A stretch of 56,249 bases of DNA from Sphingomonadales bacterium (GTDB taxonomy: Bacteria > Pseudomonadota > Alphaproteobacteria > Sphingomonadales > Sphingomonadaceae). Location of the stretch: contig JAGWVC010000011.1 in the NCBI GenBank assembly GCA_018971065.1, positions 1 through 56,249 of the forward strand, written 5' to 3'. Shown here one piece after another: positions 1-8,153 of this stretch (position 1 is the stretch's first letter; every line of letters begins with the position of its first letter). A model generated the notes under the pieces. It searched no databases. It was not told the origin of the DNA and was given only the letters and a program-made list of their open reading frames with translations. A program made the translations under genes and the position numbers.

Positions 1-700
1 GGTGACGCCGATGCCGCCGTGAAGCTGGATCGAGGTGTCGGCATTGGCCAGCGCCGCCTGCGCCGCGAGGTGCCGCGCCGCATCGAGGTGGACGCCGGCA
101 TCGCCGCGCGCTTCCTTGAGCGCGGCGGCGGCATACCACAGCTGCGCCCGCGCCGCCTCGGCGCGCACCGCCATGTCCGCGCACGGATGGCGCACCGCCT
201 GCCACGCGCCGATCTTGCGCCCGAACGTCTCACGCACCTTGGCATACGCGACGATCAGGTCGAGCGCCGCCTCGGCAATCCCCACCAGCATCGCCGCCAC
301 GCCCAGTTCGCCCAGTTGCCACAGCCGCGCGTCCTCGACCGCCGCCAGCGGCGCCCCCACGCCTGCCACCCGCGCCAGCGAGTTGGCCGGATCGAGCGCC
401 GGGCGCGGCTCCACCGCCAACGCCGCAACCTCGAACAACGCGGCGCCCGCGCGCGTCACCTGCAACGCATGGCTCGCGTGTCCGCCGCCCAGCAGCCGGA
501 AGCTGCTACCATCACCGGCACCATCGGGCACCAGCAAGGCGACGCCAACCTCACCCGCGATCACCGCCGCGCGCAGCCCTGCCGCCAGCGCCATGTTGGC
601 GGCCAGGCTCTGCGCCAGCACGTCCACCGGACCGCACTGCCGCCCCACCTCGCGAAAGAACAGCGCATGCTCCACCGCGCCCAGCCCGCTGCCGCCGCAA
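1..700. repeat. Left copy of a ~0.7 kb direct repeat (acyl-CoA dehydrogenase gene)
   Basis: Bases 1-700 align with 55562-56249 in the same orientation. The first ~110 bases are identical; after that mismatches occur every few tens of bases, and this copy carries a 12-bp in-frame insertion. The repeat is coding sequence, so it reflects gene duplication and not a mobile element. Confidence 0.9.
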
Positions 701-876
701 TCTTCCGGCACCGCCAGACCAAACCAGCCCATCGCCCCCAGCGATCCACGCAAGACCGCGTCCATGTCCGCCGCCGAACCCGCCGCATGCAAACGCGAAA
801 TCGGCATCGCACCCGACAGATAATCCGCCGCCGCCGACGAAATCCCCAATTCTTCCGCATCGGGCGCAAGGTACAT
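1..876 (-). CDS. Acyl-CoA dehydrogenase, small-subunit type (3' end beyond the window)
   Basis: The first 292 codons of an FAD-dependent acyl-CoA dehydrogenase are present, starting MYLAPDAEEL and running off the left edge at a conserved LHGGIGVT segment near the family's C-terminal helices. The start at 876 follows an AAGGGGG ribosome site. The middle carries YAKVRETFGRKIGAWQAVRH, the usual substrate/FAD helix region. The family introduces a 2,3 double bond into acyl-CoAs and passes electrons to ETF. This copy is nearly identical to the gene at the right edge, apart from a four-residue insertion (GDGS) near residue 117 and scattered substitutions. That right-edge gene is paired with a second dehydrogenase, so this copy may also be half of a heteromeric enzyme; its partner would lie outside the window. 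Confidence 0.9.
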   Translation of the reverse strand, partial: MYLAPDAEELGISSAAADYLSGAMPISRLHAAGSAADMDAVLRGSLGAMGWFGLAVPEDCGGSGLGAVEHALFFREVGRQCGPVDVLAQSLAANMALAAGLRAAVIAGEVGVALLVPDGAGDGSSFRLLGGGHASHALQVTRAGAALFEVAALAVEPRPALDPANSLARVAGVGAPLAAVEDARLWQLGELGVAAMLVGIAEAALDLIVAYAKVRETFGRKIGAWQAVRHPCADMAVRAEAARAQLWYAAAALKEARGDAGVHLDAARHLAAQAALANADTSIQLHGGIGVT

Positions 877-932
877 GCGCCGCCCCCTTTTCCGTCAACC
901 GATGCGAAGGCGCGAAATTGAGTCGAGCGCCG

Positions 933-981
933 TGCATTAAATCCCGATATTCCTGATTAGACCGATGGCGCCTGATTGCAA
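933..981. promoter_or_regulatory. Candidate operator upstream of the left acyl-CoA dehydrogenase
   Basis: The 130-bp gap between the lactonase gene and the dehydrogenase start holds TGCATTAAATCCCGA (933-947) and ATTGCAA (975-981). The first differs by one base from a 15-mer at 9352-9366 in another promoter gap. The TGCATT/ATTGCA core recurs in several promoter regions of this window. Function is inferred from recurrence and position only. Confidence 0.4.
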
Positions 982-1005
982 CTATCCCGAAGCATTCGTG
1001 CCGCC

Positions 1006-1881
1006 TTATCCGGCCAGCAGTGGTTCCGGCAGCCCGGCATTTCCGGCTTCGAGCGCGAAGATCGCGCCGTTGGCGACCGAGGTTTCCTTGAACTGCTGCG
1101 GCACCGAGCAGGTGCTGGTGATGTAGAGCGTGCGCAGATCGCCGCCGCCGAACGCGGGCTTGGTCGGCGCCGAGAACGGCAGTTCGACGATGCGATCGAG
1201 GGTGCCGTCGGGAAGGTAGCGGCGCAAGCGGCCGGCGGCGACGTTGGCCAGCCAGTAGCCGCCCGCGGCATCGACGGTGGCGCCATCGACAAACCCTTCG
1301 CCTTCGCCGAGCGAGAGGAACCGGCGCCGGTTGGCAACGGCGCCGGTGGCGGGATCGAGATCGTAAGCCTCGACCGTGCGGGTGGGGGAATCGGAGACGT
1401 AGAGCGTGCCGCCATCGGGGCTGAAAGCGAGCGCGTTGGCGACCGCAATGCCGGGGATGACCGGAACCAGCCGATCACCGTCGAGGCGGCAGATGGCGGC
1501 ATCGCGCGCGCCGCGATCGGCCGGGAAACGGCGATCGAAGCCGCCGATCCAGAAACGGCCCTGCCGATCGCAGGCGCACTCGTGAAGCGCGACGTGGGCG
1601 GGAAACGGACTGCGCGCACGCAGGCGGAGGTCATCGCCCGGCGCCCAATCGTAGAGGCCGTCGTAGAGGGCGACGAGCAGGCCGCCACCGGCCTTGAGCA
1701 CGAAGCCGCCGACCCGCTGTGGCATCGGCCAGGCATCGTGCTGCCCTGTTCCCGGGTGCCAGCGGTGGATTTCCGACGGTTCCTCGCAATTGACCCACCA
1801 CAGCGCCTGCTCGGCCACTGACCAGACCGGGGTCTCGCCGAGATAATTGCCGGCGTCGAAGGCAGTGCGAACTGTGGTCAT
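1006..1881 (-). CDS. SMP-30/gluconolactonase/LRE-like lactonase
   Basis: A 291-residue six-bladed beta-propeller protein of the SMP-30 family, which are divalent-metal-dependent lactonases. Recognisable segments are LGETPVWS near the N-terminus (metal-binding Glu), HECACDRQGRFWIGG in the second blade, GIAVANALAFSPDGGTLYVSDS with the conserved Asn and Asp, and VDGATVDAAGGYWLA. The ATG at 1881 (MTTVRTAFD) is preferred over an upstream in-frame start at 1932 because GGAG sits just before it. It is divergent from the SDR at 1927. In this oxidative context it could open a lactone made by dehydrogenation or Baeyer-Villiger oxidation; the substrate is unknown. Confidence 0.88.
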   Translation of the reverse strand: MTTVRTAFDAGNYLGETPVWSVAEQALWWVNCEEPSEIHRWHPGTGQHDAWPMPQRVGGFVLKAGGGLLVALYDGLYDWAPGDDLRLRARSPFPAHVALHECACDRQGRFWIGGFDRRFPADRGARDAAICRLDGDRLVPVIPGIAVANALAFSPDGGTLYVSDSPTRTVEAYDLDPATGAVANRRRFLSLGEGEGFVDGATVDAAGGYWLANVAAGRLRRYLPDGTLDRIVELPFSAPTKPAFGGGDLRTLYITSTCSVPQQFKETSVANGAIFALEAGNAGLPEPLLAG

Positions 1882-1926
1882 GGCATGCTCCGGTAGTCGG
1901 CTGAGAATTAGCGGGGCGAGGATAGA

Positions 1927-2781
1927 ATGCAACGTCCATTGACTAATTCATTGTCTGCTGTGATCTCCTGTCGCCAACAATTCCAAAGCGAAGGGAAGGC
2001 CAAGGGCAGGTTCGAAGGAAAGGTCGCCATCGTGACCGGCGGCGCGCGCGGCATCGGCGCGGCGACGGCCGCGCGCCTGGCGGCGGACGGGGCGCAGGTG
2101 CTGGTGCTGGACCAGATCGACCCGGAAAGCCTGCCGAAAGGTGCGGAATTCCTGCGCGCCGATCTCACCGATGGCAGTGCAGCGGCCGGCGCCGTGGCGG
2201 AGGCGGTGCGGCGCTTCGGTCGGCTCGACTTTCTCGTCAACAATGCCGGCATGGGGGCGTTCGGCGAGACGCCCGACATGGCCGAGGACCTGTGGGACAA
2301 GGTGTTCGCGATCAACGTGCGGGCGATCTTCCTGTTGTGCAAGGCGGCGATCCCGGCGATGCGCGACAGTGGGGGTGGGGCGATCGTCAACATCGCCTCG
2401 ATCTCGGGCATGCTGGGTGACTATGCGATGGATGCCTACAACGCGTCGAAGGGCGCGGTGATCAACTATACCCGCACGCTGGCGCTCAACGGCGCGCGCG
2501 ACGGCATTCGCGTCAACGCGGTGTGCCCGGGGCTGGTGGAAACGGCGATGTCGGGGCCGGCGGTGGCCGACGCCGACGACCGCGCGTTCTGGTTCGATCG
2601 CATCCCGATGCAGCGCTGGGCGCGACCGGAGGAACTGGCCGGGGTGATCGCGTTCCTGCTGTCCGACGATGCCAGCTATATGACCGGGGCGATCGTGCCG
2701 GTGGATGGCGGTGTGACCGCGCATACCGGGCAGCCGAATTCGCCGGAACGGCGCCGGCTGCGGGCGCTGCGCAACGGCTGA
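1927..2781 (+). CDS. SDR-family oxidoreductase
   Basis: A classical short-chain dehydrogenase/reductase of 284 residues, with TGGARGIG for nucleotide binding, NNAG, an active-site Ser in NIASISG and YNASK as the catalytic Tyr/Lys. The C-terminal YMTGAIVPVDGG is typical. The ATG at 1927 has AGGA only four bases upstream and would give a non-homologous leader of about 28 residues before GRFEGKVAIVTGG; GTG 1960 and TTG 1951 are in-frame alternatives, so the start is uncertain. An alcohol/ketone interconversion is expected. It faces away from the lactonase gene and converges on the LysR gene. Confidence 0.9.
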   Translation: MQRPLTNSLSAVISCRQQFQSEGKAKGRFEGKVAIVTGGARGIGAATAARLAADGAQVLVLDQIDPESLPKGAEFLRADLTDGSAAAGAVAEAVRRFGRLDFLVNNAGMGAFGETPDMAEDLWDKVFAINVRAIFLLCKAAIPAMRDSGGGAIVNIASISGMLGDYAMDAYNASKGAVINYTRTLALNGARDGIRVNAVCPGLVETAMSGPAVADADDRAFWFDRIPMQRWARPEELAGVIAFLLSDDASYMTGAIVPVDGGVTAHTGQPNSPERRRLRALRNG

Positions 2782-2798
2782 AGCCGGGCGCGCATCGC

Positions 2799-3746
2799 TC
2801 AGGTTGGCAGCGCGTAGAGCGCGGTGCCGTCGAGGCGGGTCCAGTCGGCCGTGGCGGCGATGGCGGCCTGATGGCGATCGATCTGTGGATTTAGCTCGTT
2901 CAACAGAGCCTGAACCGGAACCGGGGCGTCGTTACGCCAGGCGAGGGTGAGATCGATCGCCATGTCGAGGCCGGGCAGGGCGCGGAAGGCGAGCTGGCCG
3001 GGCGGTGTGGCGATGATCGTCGAGGCCGGGGTCAGGCACGCGCCGCAACTGGCGAGGGCGATCTCGACCTGCTCATCGGGGCTGTCCACCAATTGTCCGA
3101 TCATCGGATCGAGGCCCTGACGACGCAATTGCACGGCCAGCGGATTGAGGCCGCCGGGAAGATCGGCGCGGGCGAGCCAGACCAGCGCGTGCGTGGCGAT
3201 TTCGGCGAGCGTGGCCGGACCCGGCCGGGCAAGCGGGTGTGCGGGATGCGCTGCGAGGACGTAGCGTTCGCGGTGGATCAAGCGGTTGCCGAGATGCGGG
3301 GAATCCGGGCGGTGTTCGTAAAGCAGGGCAACATCCAACGCGCCGTCGCGCAAGCCGCTGACCAGCGTGGCGGACAGGCCTCGCGTGTAGGCGATGCTGG
3401 CGGCCGAGCCGTGCGCGGCGCCGAGAAACGCGTATTTGCGCGCGGAACTGGTGGCAAGCCCCATGCGGATGCCGCGCCCGTGTTCGAGCCCGATGCGCCG
3501 CGCGCGCTGGGCAGCCTGGCCGAGCTCTTCGAGCAGCCGGGAAATGTCGCGATGGAAGGCCAGACCCGCCGGTGTGGGGGTGACGCCGCGCGGGCCGCGT
3601 TCGAGCAGGTCGCAGCCCAGTTCGAGTTCGAGATCGCGCACGCGGCGCGAGAGCGCAGGCTGGGCGACGTTGAGCTTTTCCGCCGCGCCTTGCAGCGAGC
3701 CGTGCTCGACGGCAGCGGCGAAGTAGCGGAGGTGGCGCAAGTCCAT
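2799..3746 (-). CDS. LysR-family transcriptional regulator
   Basis: A 315-residue regulator with an N-terminal winged helix-turn-helix (roughly residues 1-60, including AAEKLNVAQPALSRRVRDLE) followed by a periplasmic-binding-protein-like effector domain. It is the last gene of the dioxygenase/CoA-transferase/ThDP-lyase/thioesterase operon and probably controls it. The chosen start is MDLRHLRYF, where LysR homology begins; an upstream in-frame ATG at 3770 would add MPVRHTIT. Neither has a clear ribosome site. It is a paralog of the LysR at 32250: both share the RDLELELGC-type helix and a RLIHRERYVLAAHPAHPLARPG-like effector-domain segment. Confidence 0.9.
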   Translation of the reverse strand: MDLRHLRYFAAAVEHGSLQGAAEKLNVAQPALSRRVRDLELELGCDLLERGPRGVTPTPAGLAFHRDISRLLEELGQAAQRARRIGLEHGRGIRMGLATSSARKYAFLGAAHGSAASIAYTRGLSATLVSGLRDGALDVALLYEHRPDSPHLGNRLIHRERYVLAAHPAHPLARPGPATLAEIATHALVWLARADLPGGLNPLAVQLRRQGLDPMIGQLVDSPDEQVEIALASCGACLTPASTIIATPPGQLAFRALPGLDMAIDLTLAWRNDAPVPVQALLNELNPQIDRHQAAIAATADWTRLDGTALYALPT

Positions 3747-3755
3747 CGTGATGGT

Positions 3756-3770
3756 ATGCCGCACCGGCAT
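3756..3770. promoter_or_regulatory. Palindrome ATGCC-N5-GGCAT before the LysR start
   Basis: Perfect 5-bp arms around GCACC, with the T-N11-A spacing expected of LysR boxes, nine bases before the chosen start codon. The same arms and the same spacing occur before the paralogous LysR at 32250. The ATG inside the palindrome is also the alternative upstream start, so the conservation may be peptide-level (M-P-x-x-H) instead of an operator. Confidence 0.4.
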
Positions 3771-3773
3771 GCT

Positions 3774-3799
3774 GAATTCAACGCGGGCCGAATTCAACG
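3774..3799. repeat. Two direct copies of GAATTCAACG
   Basis: GAATTCAACG occurs at 3774-3783 and 3790-3799, a 16-bp period, between the thioesterase stop and the LysR start. It could be a regulator site or chance. Confidence 0.35.
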
Positions 3800-4183
3800 T
3801 GGGAGCAAGGCCCGTTCGAGGAACCGCGCACGCTGAACCAGCGCGCGTTCGACGCGGCCCGAGCCGACCAGACCCTGATCGTCGTGGATTTCGACCGTGA
3901 AGGTGAGCGCGCGGCCGTCGATCGTCACCAGTTCGGCGCGGGCGGTGACCGGGCGGCCTGCGAGCGTGGGGGCGAGGTGGTGAATATCGACGTGGGTGCC
4001 GACGCTGGTCTGGCCCGGTTCCAGTGCGGGGGCGAGCGCGGCGACGGTGGCGGCTTCGGCCAGTGCGACAAGGCGCGGCGTGCCGAGCACGGTGACATCG
4101 CCCGAGCCGAGCGCGCAGGCAAGGTCGGCGGCGGTGACGGTGGTGGTAATGCTGGCGGAGAGGCCGGTTGCGAGCGCGGTCAT
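3794..4183 (-). CDS. Hotdog-fold thioesterase, fluoroacetyl-CoA thioesterase (FlK)-like
   Basis: A 129-residue single hotdog domain resembling the FlK family: TPRLVALAEAATVAAL (helix carrying the conserved Glu), then LEPGQTSVGTHVDIHHLAPT and VTARAELVTIDGRALTFTVE. Members hydrolyse small acyl-CoAs. The start overlaps the ThDP-enzyme stop as ATGA, so the two are translationally coupled. In this operon it could release CoA from a short acyl-CoA or formyl-CoA product; that role is inferred. FlK-like proteins vary widely in substrate. Confidence 0.8.
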   Translation of the reverse strand: MTALATGLSASITTTVTAADLACALGSGDVTVLGTPRLVALAEAATVAALAPALEPGQTSVGTHVDIHHLAPTLAGRPVTARAELVTIDGRALTFTVEIHDDQGLVGSGRVERALVQRARFLERALLPR

Positions 4184-5859
4184 GCCGGTTGCTTTCCTTC
4201 GCCGTAGGACGAACTCATCACCCCGGCAAAGCCGAGGTGCGTGGCCGAGGCGACGTGGGGATCGACGATGACGTTGACGATGGCGGGCTTGCCCGAGGCG
4301 ATGGCACGGGCGATGGCGGGGGCGATGTCAGCGGCGCGTTCGACACGCTCGCCATGGCCGCCGAACGCGGTGGCGACCTGCTGGTAATCCGGCGTGCCGA
4401 GGTGCTGGCCGGGCATCATCGTGGCCGGATCGTGTCCGCGCGCGGTGATGCCGGCGTTGTTGACGATCACGCAGAGGATCGGGAGGGCATGCCGGCAGGC
4501 GGTGTCGATTTCCAGCCCGTTCCAGCCGAAGGCGCTGTCGCCCGAGACGACAACGACCTGCGTTTCGGGTTTGGCGGCCTTGGCGCCGATCGCGAACGGC
4601 ACGCCGAGGCCGACGTTGCCCATCGTGCCGGGGTTGAGCCGATGGCCGGGGCGGTGAGTCTTGAGCATGTGGCGGCAGAAGCCGAGCGTGTCGTGGCCGT
4701 CCTCGATCAGGATCGCATCCTCGTCGAGCACCTTGGCGATCTCGGCCATCAGCCGCAGCGGATGGATGGGGTACGCATCGTTGGCGGCGGCGGCTTGCGC
4801 CTTGGCGTTGGCGGCGGCGTCCTTGGCGGAAAGGCGCGCGAGCCACGGGGCGAAGCGGGCGCGGTCGATCGGGCGCTGGGCGAGGCGGGCGTTGAGCGCT
4901 TCGAGGGTGACGCGGGCATCGCACGGGACGGCAATCGCCGGGTTCGTCCTGGCCAGTTCGTCGGGGTCGAGGTTGACCATCGCCACGCTCAGCCCTTCCG
5001 CCCAGCGCGGCGGGGTGAGGTGGCCGATGATGAAGTTCGATCTGGTGCCGAGTGAAAGCGCAAAGTCCGCCTCCTTGAAGGCCTGGGTGCGCGCGCCGAG
5101 CAGCGCCAGCGGGTGATCCTCGCTGACCACGCCGCGCCCTTGCGGGGTGGTGTAGAACGGGACGCCGGTGGCCGCGACGAAGGCCGCGAGCGCGGGGCCG
5201 GCATGCGCCCAGATCAGCCCGCTGCCGCCGACGATGACCGGGCGTTCGGCGCGGGCGAGGGCGTCGAGGATGGCGTCGATCCCGTCCGGTGATGGGGCAG
5301 GGGGACTTGCCGTGGTGCGCGGATCGGGGCCGGGGGCGAGCGTTTCGGGGACCGGTGCGTTGAGGACGTCGCCGGGCAGGTCGAGGTAGACCGGGCCTTG
5401 GCGGGGCGAGGTGGCCAGCGCCAGTGCCTCGTCGAGCAGGGCGGCGGCATCCTCTGGTCGGGTCAGTTGCAGCGTGGCCTTCACGGCAGGCGCGAACAGG
5501 CGGACCTGATCGAGTTCCTGGAACGAGCCGGTGCCGCGCGTGGCGAGTGGCGAGGAACCGCCGAGCAGGATCAGCGGGGTTTCCTCGGCGACGGCGTGGA
5601 CGGCGGTGGGGATCATGTTGACCGCGCCGGGGCCGGCCGGGGCCAGCGCCACCGCCGGCCGGCCGGTGACGCGCGCGTGCGCCAGCGCCATGCCGGCGGC
5701 GGCGATCTCGTGGCGGGTGCCGATGAGCTGGATGCCCAGCGCCTCGCACTCGCGGGTGAGCTGGATGTTGGGCGCGCCGGTGATGTGGAACAGGGTTCGC
5801 ACGCCACGGGCGTGGAGGGCTTGCGCCAGCAGGCGGGCGGCGGTGGGGGGCGTGGTCAT
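4180..5859 (-). CDS. ThDP-dependent lyase, oxalyl-CoA decarboxylase/2-hydroxyacyl-CoA lyase-like
   Basis: A 559-residue thiamine-diphosphate enzyme with the usual three domains. The N-terminal pyrimidine-binding domain has the catalytic Glu in GTRHE (residue 51) and GGSSPLATRGTGSFQELDQ. The C-terminal domain has NPGTMGNVGLGVPFAIGAK and the Mg/ThDP motif GDSAFGWNGLEIDTACRH ending in VNN. This arrangement resembles oxalyl-CoA decarboxylases and 2-hydroxyacyl-CoA lyases more than acetolactate synthases. Its immediate upstream partner is a CoA-transferase, as in oxalate operons, but the 2-oxoglutarate dioxygenase two genes upstream argues for 2-hydroxyacyl-CoA cleavage to aldehyde and formyl-CoA. 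AAGGA precedes the ATG. The exact reaction is unresolved. Confidence 0.82.
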   Translation of the reverse strand: MTTPPTAARLLAQALHARGVRTLFHITGAPNIQLTRECEALGIQLIGTRHEIAAAGMALAHARVTGRPAVALAPAGPGAVNMIPTAVHAVAEETPLILLGGSSPLATRGTGSFQELDQVRLFAPAVKATLQLTRPEDAAALLDEALALATSPRQGPVYLDLPGDVLNAPVPETLAPGPDPRTTASPPAPSPDGIDAILDALARAERPVIVGGSGLIWAHAGPALAAFVAATGVPFYTTPQGRGVVSEDHPLALLGARTQAFKEADFALSLGTRSNFIIGHLTPPRWAEGLSVAMVNLDPDELARTNPAIAVPCDARVTLEALNARLAQRPIDRARFAPWLARLSAKDAAANAKAQAAAANDAYPIHPLRLMAEIAKVLDEDAILIEDGHDTLGFCRHMLKTHRPGHRLNPGTMGNVGLGVPFAIGAKAAKPETQVVVVSGDSAFGWNGLEIDTACRHALPILCVIVNNAGITARGHDPATMMPGQHLGTPDYQQVATAFGGHGERVERAADIAPAIARAIASGKPAIVNVIVDPHVASATHLGFAGVMSSSYGEGKQPA

Positions 5860-5869
5860 GCGGGGTCCT

Positions 5870-7081
5870 TCACAACACGTCGGCTTCGCGCAGGGCGATG
5901 ATCTCGTCCCAGCCGAAGCCGTGTTCCAGCAGCACTTCCTCGGTGTGCTGGCCGAGTTCGGGGGCGGTGAAGCGCGGGGCGGCGGGGGTTTCGCTGAACC
6001 GGATCGGCTGGCCGATCTCACGGATCGGGCCGAGCGTGGGATGGTCGAGCGTGGCGATGTAGCCGTTGGCGGTGACTTGCGGGTCGTCGGCCAGGTCGGC
6101 CCAGGTGTTGACCGGGGCGGCGGGGATGCCGGCAGCGGCGAAGCGTGCGAGCAGGTCGGCGCGGGTGCGCGCGGCGAAGGCAGCGTCGAGCCGGGCGACC
6201 AGCGCGGCGCTTTGGGCGGTGCGTTGCGCCATGGTGGCGCAGGCGGGATCGCGGCCGAGTTCGGCAAGGCCGAGGATTGTGCAGAAATCGGCCCAGTAAC
6301 GATCGGCCTGAAGCCCGCCGACCGCCAACCATTCCTCGTCGGCGCAGGCGTAGAGGTTGAACACCGGGTTTTTCGGCGCGGTGCGTCGCGTGGGGGCAGG
6401 TTCGTAGCCGTTGATCAGGTGGCGGGTGGCGCCCATCTGCTGGAGGCTGAGCATCGCGCCGAGTTGCGACACCTCGACCTCCTGCCCCTTGCCGGTGCGT
6501 TCGCGCGCGTAAAGCGCCGCGGTGATCGCCTGTGCCAGCAGGATGCCGCCGGTCTGGTCCGCCAGCCCGAAGGCGTTGCTGTATTCGACCACATCGCCCG
6601 GCATGCGCAGCGCGTGGAGCAGGCCGCTGCGCGCCTGGCCGAGGATGTCGAACACGCCGATTGTGGCATCCGGCCCTTCGCGGCCGAAGCCGGTGGCGCT
6701 GGCATAGATCAGGCGCGGGTTCAGCGGTGACAGATCGGCCCAGCTGATGCCGAGCTTTTCGGCGACGCCGTGGCGGAAGTTCTGCACGACAACGTCCACC
6801 CGCGCGGTGAGACGATGGAACACCGCGCGGCCCTGTGCCGACTTGAGATCGAGCGAGATCGAGCGCTTGTTGCGGTTCATCGCCTCGAAGTAGCCCGAGA
6901 CCCCCGACACCGCGTTCGCGTCCATCAGTCCGCGCCCGGGGTCGCCGGCGGTGCGGTCTTCGACCTTGATGACCTCGGCGCCGAGATCGGACAGCATCAC
7001 CGTGGCGAACGGGCCGTTCTGCCAGATCGTGCAGTCGAGAATGCGGACGCCGGCAAGCGGGCCTGTGGGGGGTGCCGGCAT
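5870..7081 (-). CDS. CaiB/BaiF-family CoA-transferase
   Basis: A 403-residue family III CoA-transferase with the N-terminal signature LAGVRILDCTIWQNGPFATVMLSD, NRNKRSISLDLK and a probable catalytic Asp at residue 175 in GLADQTGG. These enzymes move CoA between carboxylates through an aspartyl anhydride; formyl-CoA:oxalate CoA-transferase is the best-known relative. It starts two bases after the dioxygenase stop and ends ten bases before the ThDP lyase. It could load the substrate using CoA from a formyl-CoA product, which would recycle the activation energy. That is an inference from gene order. Confidence 0.88.
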   Translation of the reverse strand: MPAPPTGPLAGVRILDCTIWQNGPFATVMLSDLGAEVIKVEDRTAGDPGRGLMDANAVSGVSGYFEAMNRNKRSISLDLKSAQGRAVFHRLTARVDVVVQNFRHGVAEKLGISWADLSPLNPRLIYASATGFGREGPDATIGVFDILGQARSGLLHALRMPGDVVEYSNAFGLADQTGGILLAQAITAALYARERTGKGQEVEVSQLGAMLSLQQMGATRHLINGYEPAPTRRTAPKNPVFNLYACADEEWLAVGGLQADRYWADFCTILGLAELGRDPACATMAQRTAQSAALVARLDAAFAARTRADLLARFAAAGIPAAPVNTWADLADDPQVTANGYIATLDHPTLGPIREIGQPIRFSETPAAPRFTAPELGQHTEEVLLEHGFGWDEIIALREADVL

Positions 7082-7083
7082 GC

Positions 7084-8031
7084 TCAGACGTCGAAGAGCA
7101 GCAGGTCGGTGCCGACGCCGATCTCGCGGCCACGGGCATAGTCGCCGTGGATGGTGGTGCGTTCCATCACCCGGGTCTGGTCGGCCGGGGCGCCGCAGGC
7201 ACAGTGCAGCGTCCGCCAGTTATCCCACAGCACCATGTCGCCTTCCTGCCACTTGTGGAAATAGGCTTCGGCGGGATCGACGCAGTAGGAGATCACTTCC
7301 GCCAGCAGGTCCTCGCCGGCGGGGCCGCCCATCTCGAAGATGCCATCGGCAAACCCCGGCGAGACGTTGAGCACCTTGCGGCCGGTCTCCGGCTGGGTCC
7401 ACACCATCGGGTGAATCACGCGCGGGTATTCGTACATCCGCTCCATGATCTTCGTCCACGATTTGGCGCCGTGCAGCCACTTCAGGCTGCCGGGCCGGGC
7501 GTACTTGGCCTGCGCATAATTGAGGTTGGCGGTATAGACGACGTGAAGCCCCTCGATCCGGTCCTGTAGGGCTTTCGGCAGGCGGTTCCATGCGCCGATC
7601 TTGTCGGCATAGCCGGTTTCGCCGCCGGTGGCGGGCATCTGCACGGGGCGCAGGATGCCGCCGCGATTGATGCGGGCGAAATAGACCATGTCGGTGTGCC
7701 ACGGAATCCAGCCGCCCAGCGCGACGCCATCGACCTCGTAGGCGTTGCCGTCATCGGGGAAGTACTTGATGTTCACGAGGCGCGGATCGGTGCCGGCGCG
7801 CGATTCCTTGAACGGGAACGGTTCGGGCTTGCCGAACACCTCGGAAACCGCGCACTGCATTTCCCGGCTGTCGTCGCCGCCGCGAAACAGGATCACGCCC
7901 TTGTCGATCCACAGCGCGGTCAGCGCGTCGCGCACCTCCTGCCGGGCAAGGTCGGCCTGGCGCAGTCCACTGACGGTGGCACCATAAGGCAGCCCGGGCG
8001 CAAGTTCGCTGACGGCGTAAGGCAGGGGCAT
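7084..8031 (-). CDS. TauD/TfdA-family Fe(II)/2-oxoglutarate dioxygenase
   Basis: A 315-residue non-haem iron dioxygenase. The facial triad is visible as His112 and Asp114 in WHTDMVYF and His276 in WRTLHCA, with the 2-oxoglutarate-binding Arg291 in MERTTIHGD. The TauD family hydroxylates carbons next to carboxylate, sulfonate or ether groups. It is the first gene of the operon; ATG 8031 follows GAGAGGAC, and an in-frame ATG further upstream (about 8124) lies in the hairpin region and is less likely. Alpha-hydroxylation of a carboxylic acid would feed the CoA-transferase and ThDP lyase downstream. Confidence 0.88.
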   Translation of the reverse strand: MPLPYAVSELAPGLPYGATVSGLRQADLARQEVRDALTALWIDKGVILFRGGDDSREMQCAVSEVFGKPEPFPFKESRAGTDPRLVNIKYFPDDGNAYEVDGVALGGWIPWHTDMVYFARINRGGILRPVQMPATGGETGYADKIGAWNRLPKALQDRIEGLHVVYTANLNYAQAKYARPGSLKWLHGAKSWTKIMERMYEYPRVIHPMVWTQPETGRKVLNVSPGFADGIFEMGGPAGEDLLAEVISYCVDPAEAYFHKWQEGDMVLWDNWRTLHCACGAPADQTRVMERTTIHGDYARGREIGVGTDLLLFDV

Positions 8032-8099
8032 GACGGTGTCCTCTCGTGTTGCCGGGAGGGGTGTCATGGTTCGCGGCGGCCGACAAATGCCGTTTGCGG

Positions 8100-8134
8100 G
8101 TGCCTTGCTATGCTGTTGCGGCATAGCAAGGCAC
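8100..8134. terminator. Strong hairpin downstream of sucD
   Basis: A perfect 14-bp inverted repeat (8100-8113 and 8121-8134) with a 7-base loop lies between the sucD stop and the start of the dioxygenase operon, both on the minus strand. There is no T-run, so it is not a textbook intrinsic terminator; it could block read-through, stabilise the sucD 3' end or serve as an operator for the downstream operon. Confidence 0.55.
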
Positions 8135-8153
8135 GGGTGCCGCCCTGCGATGG

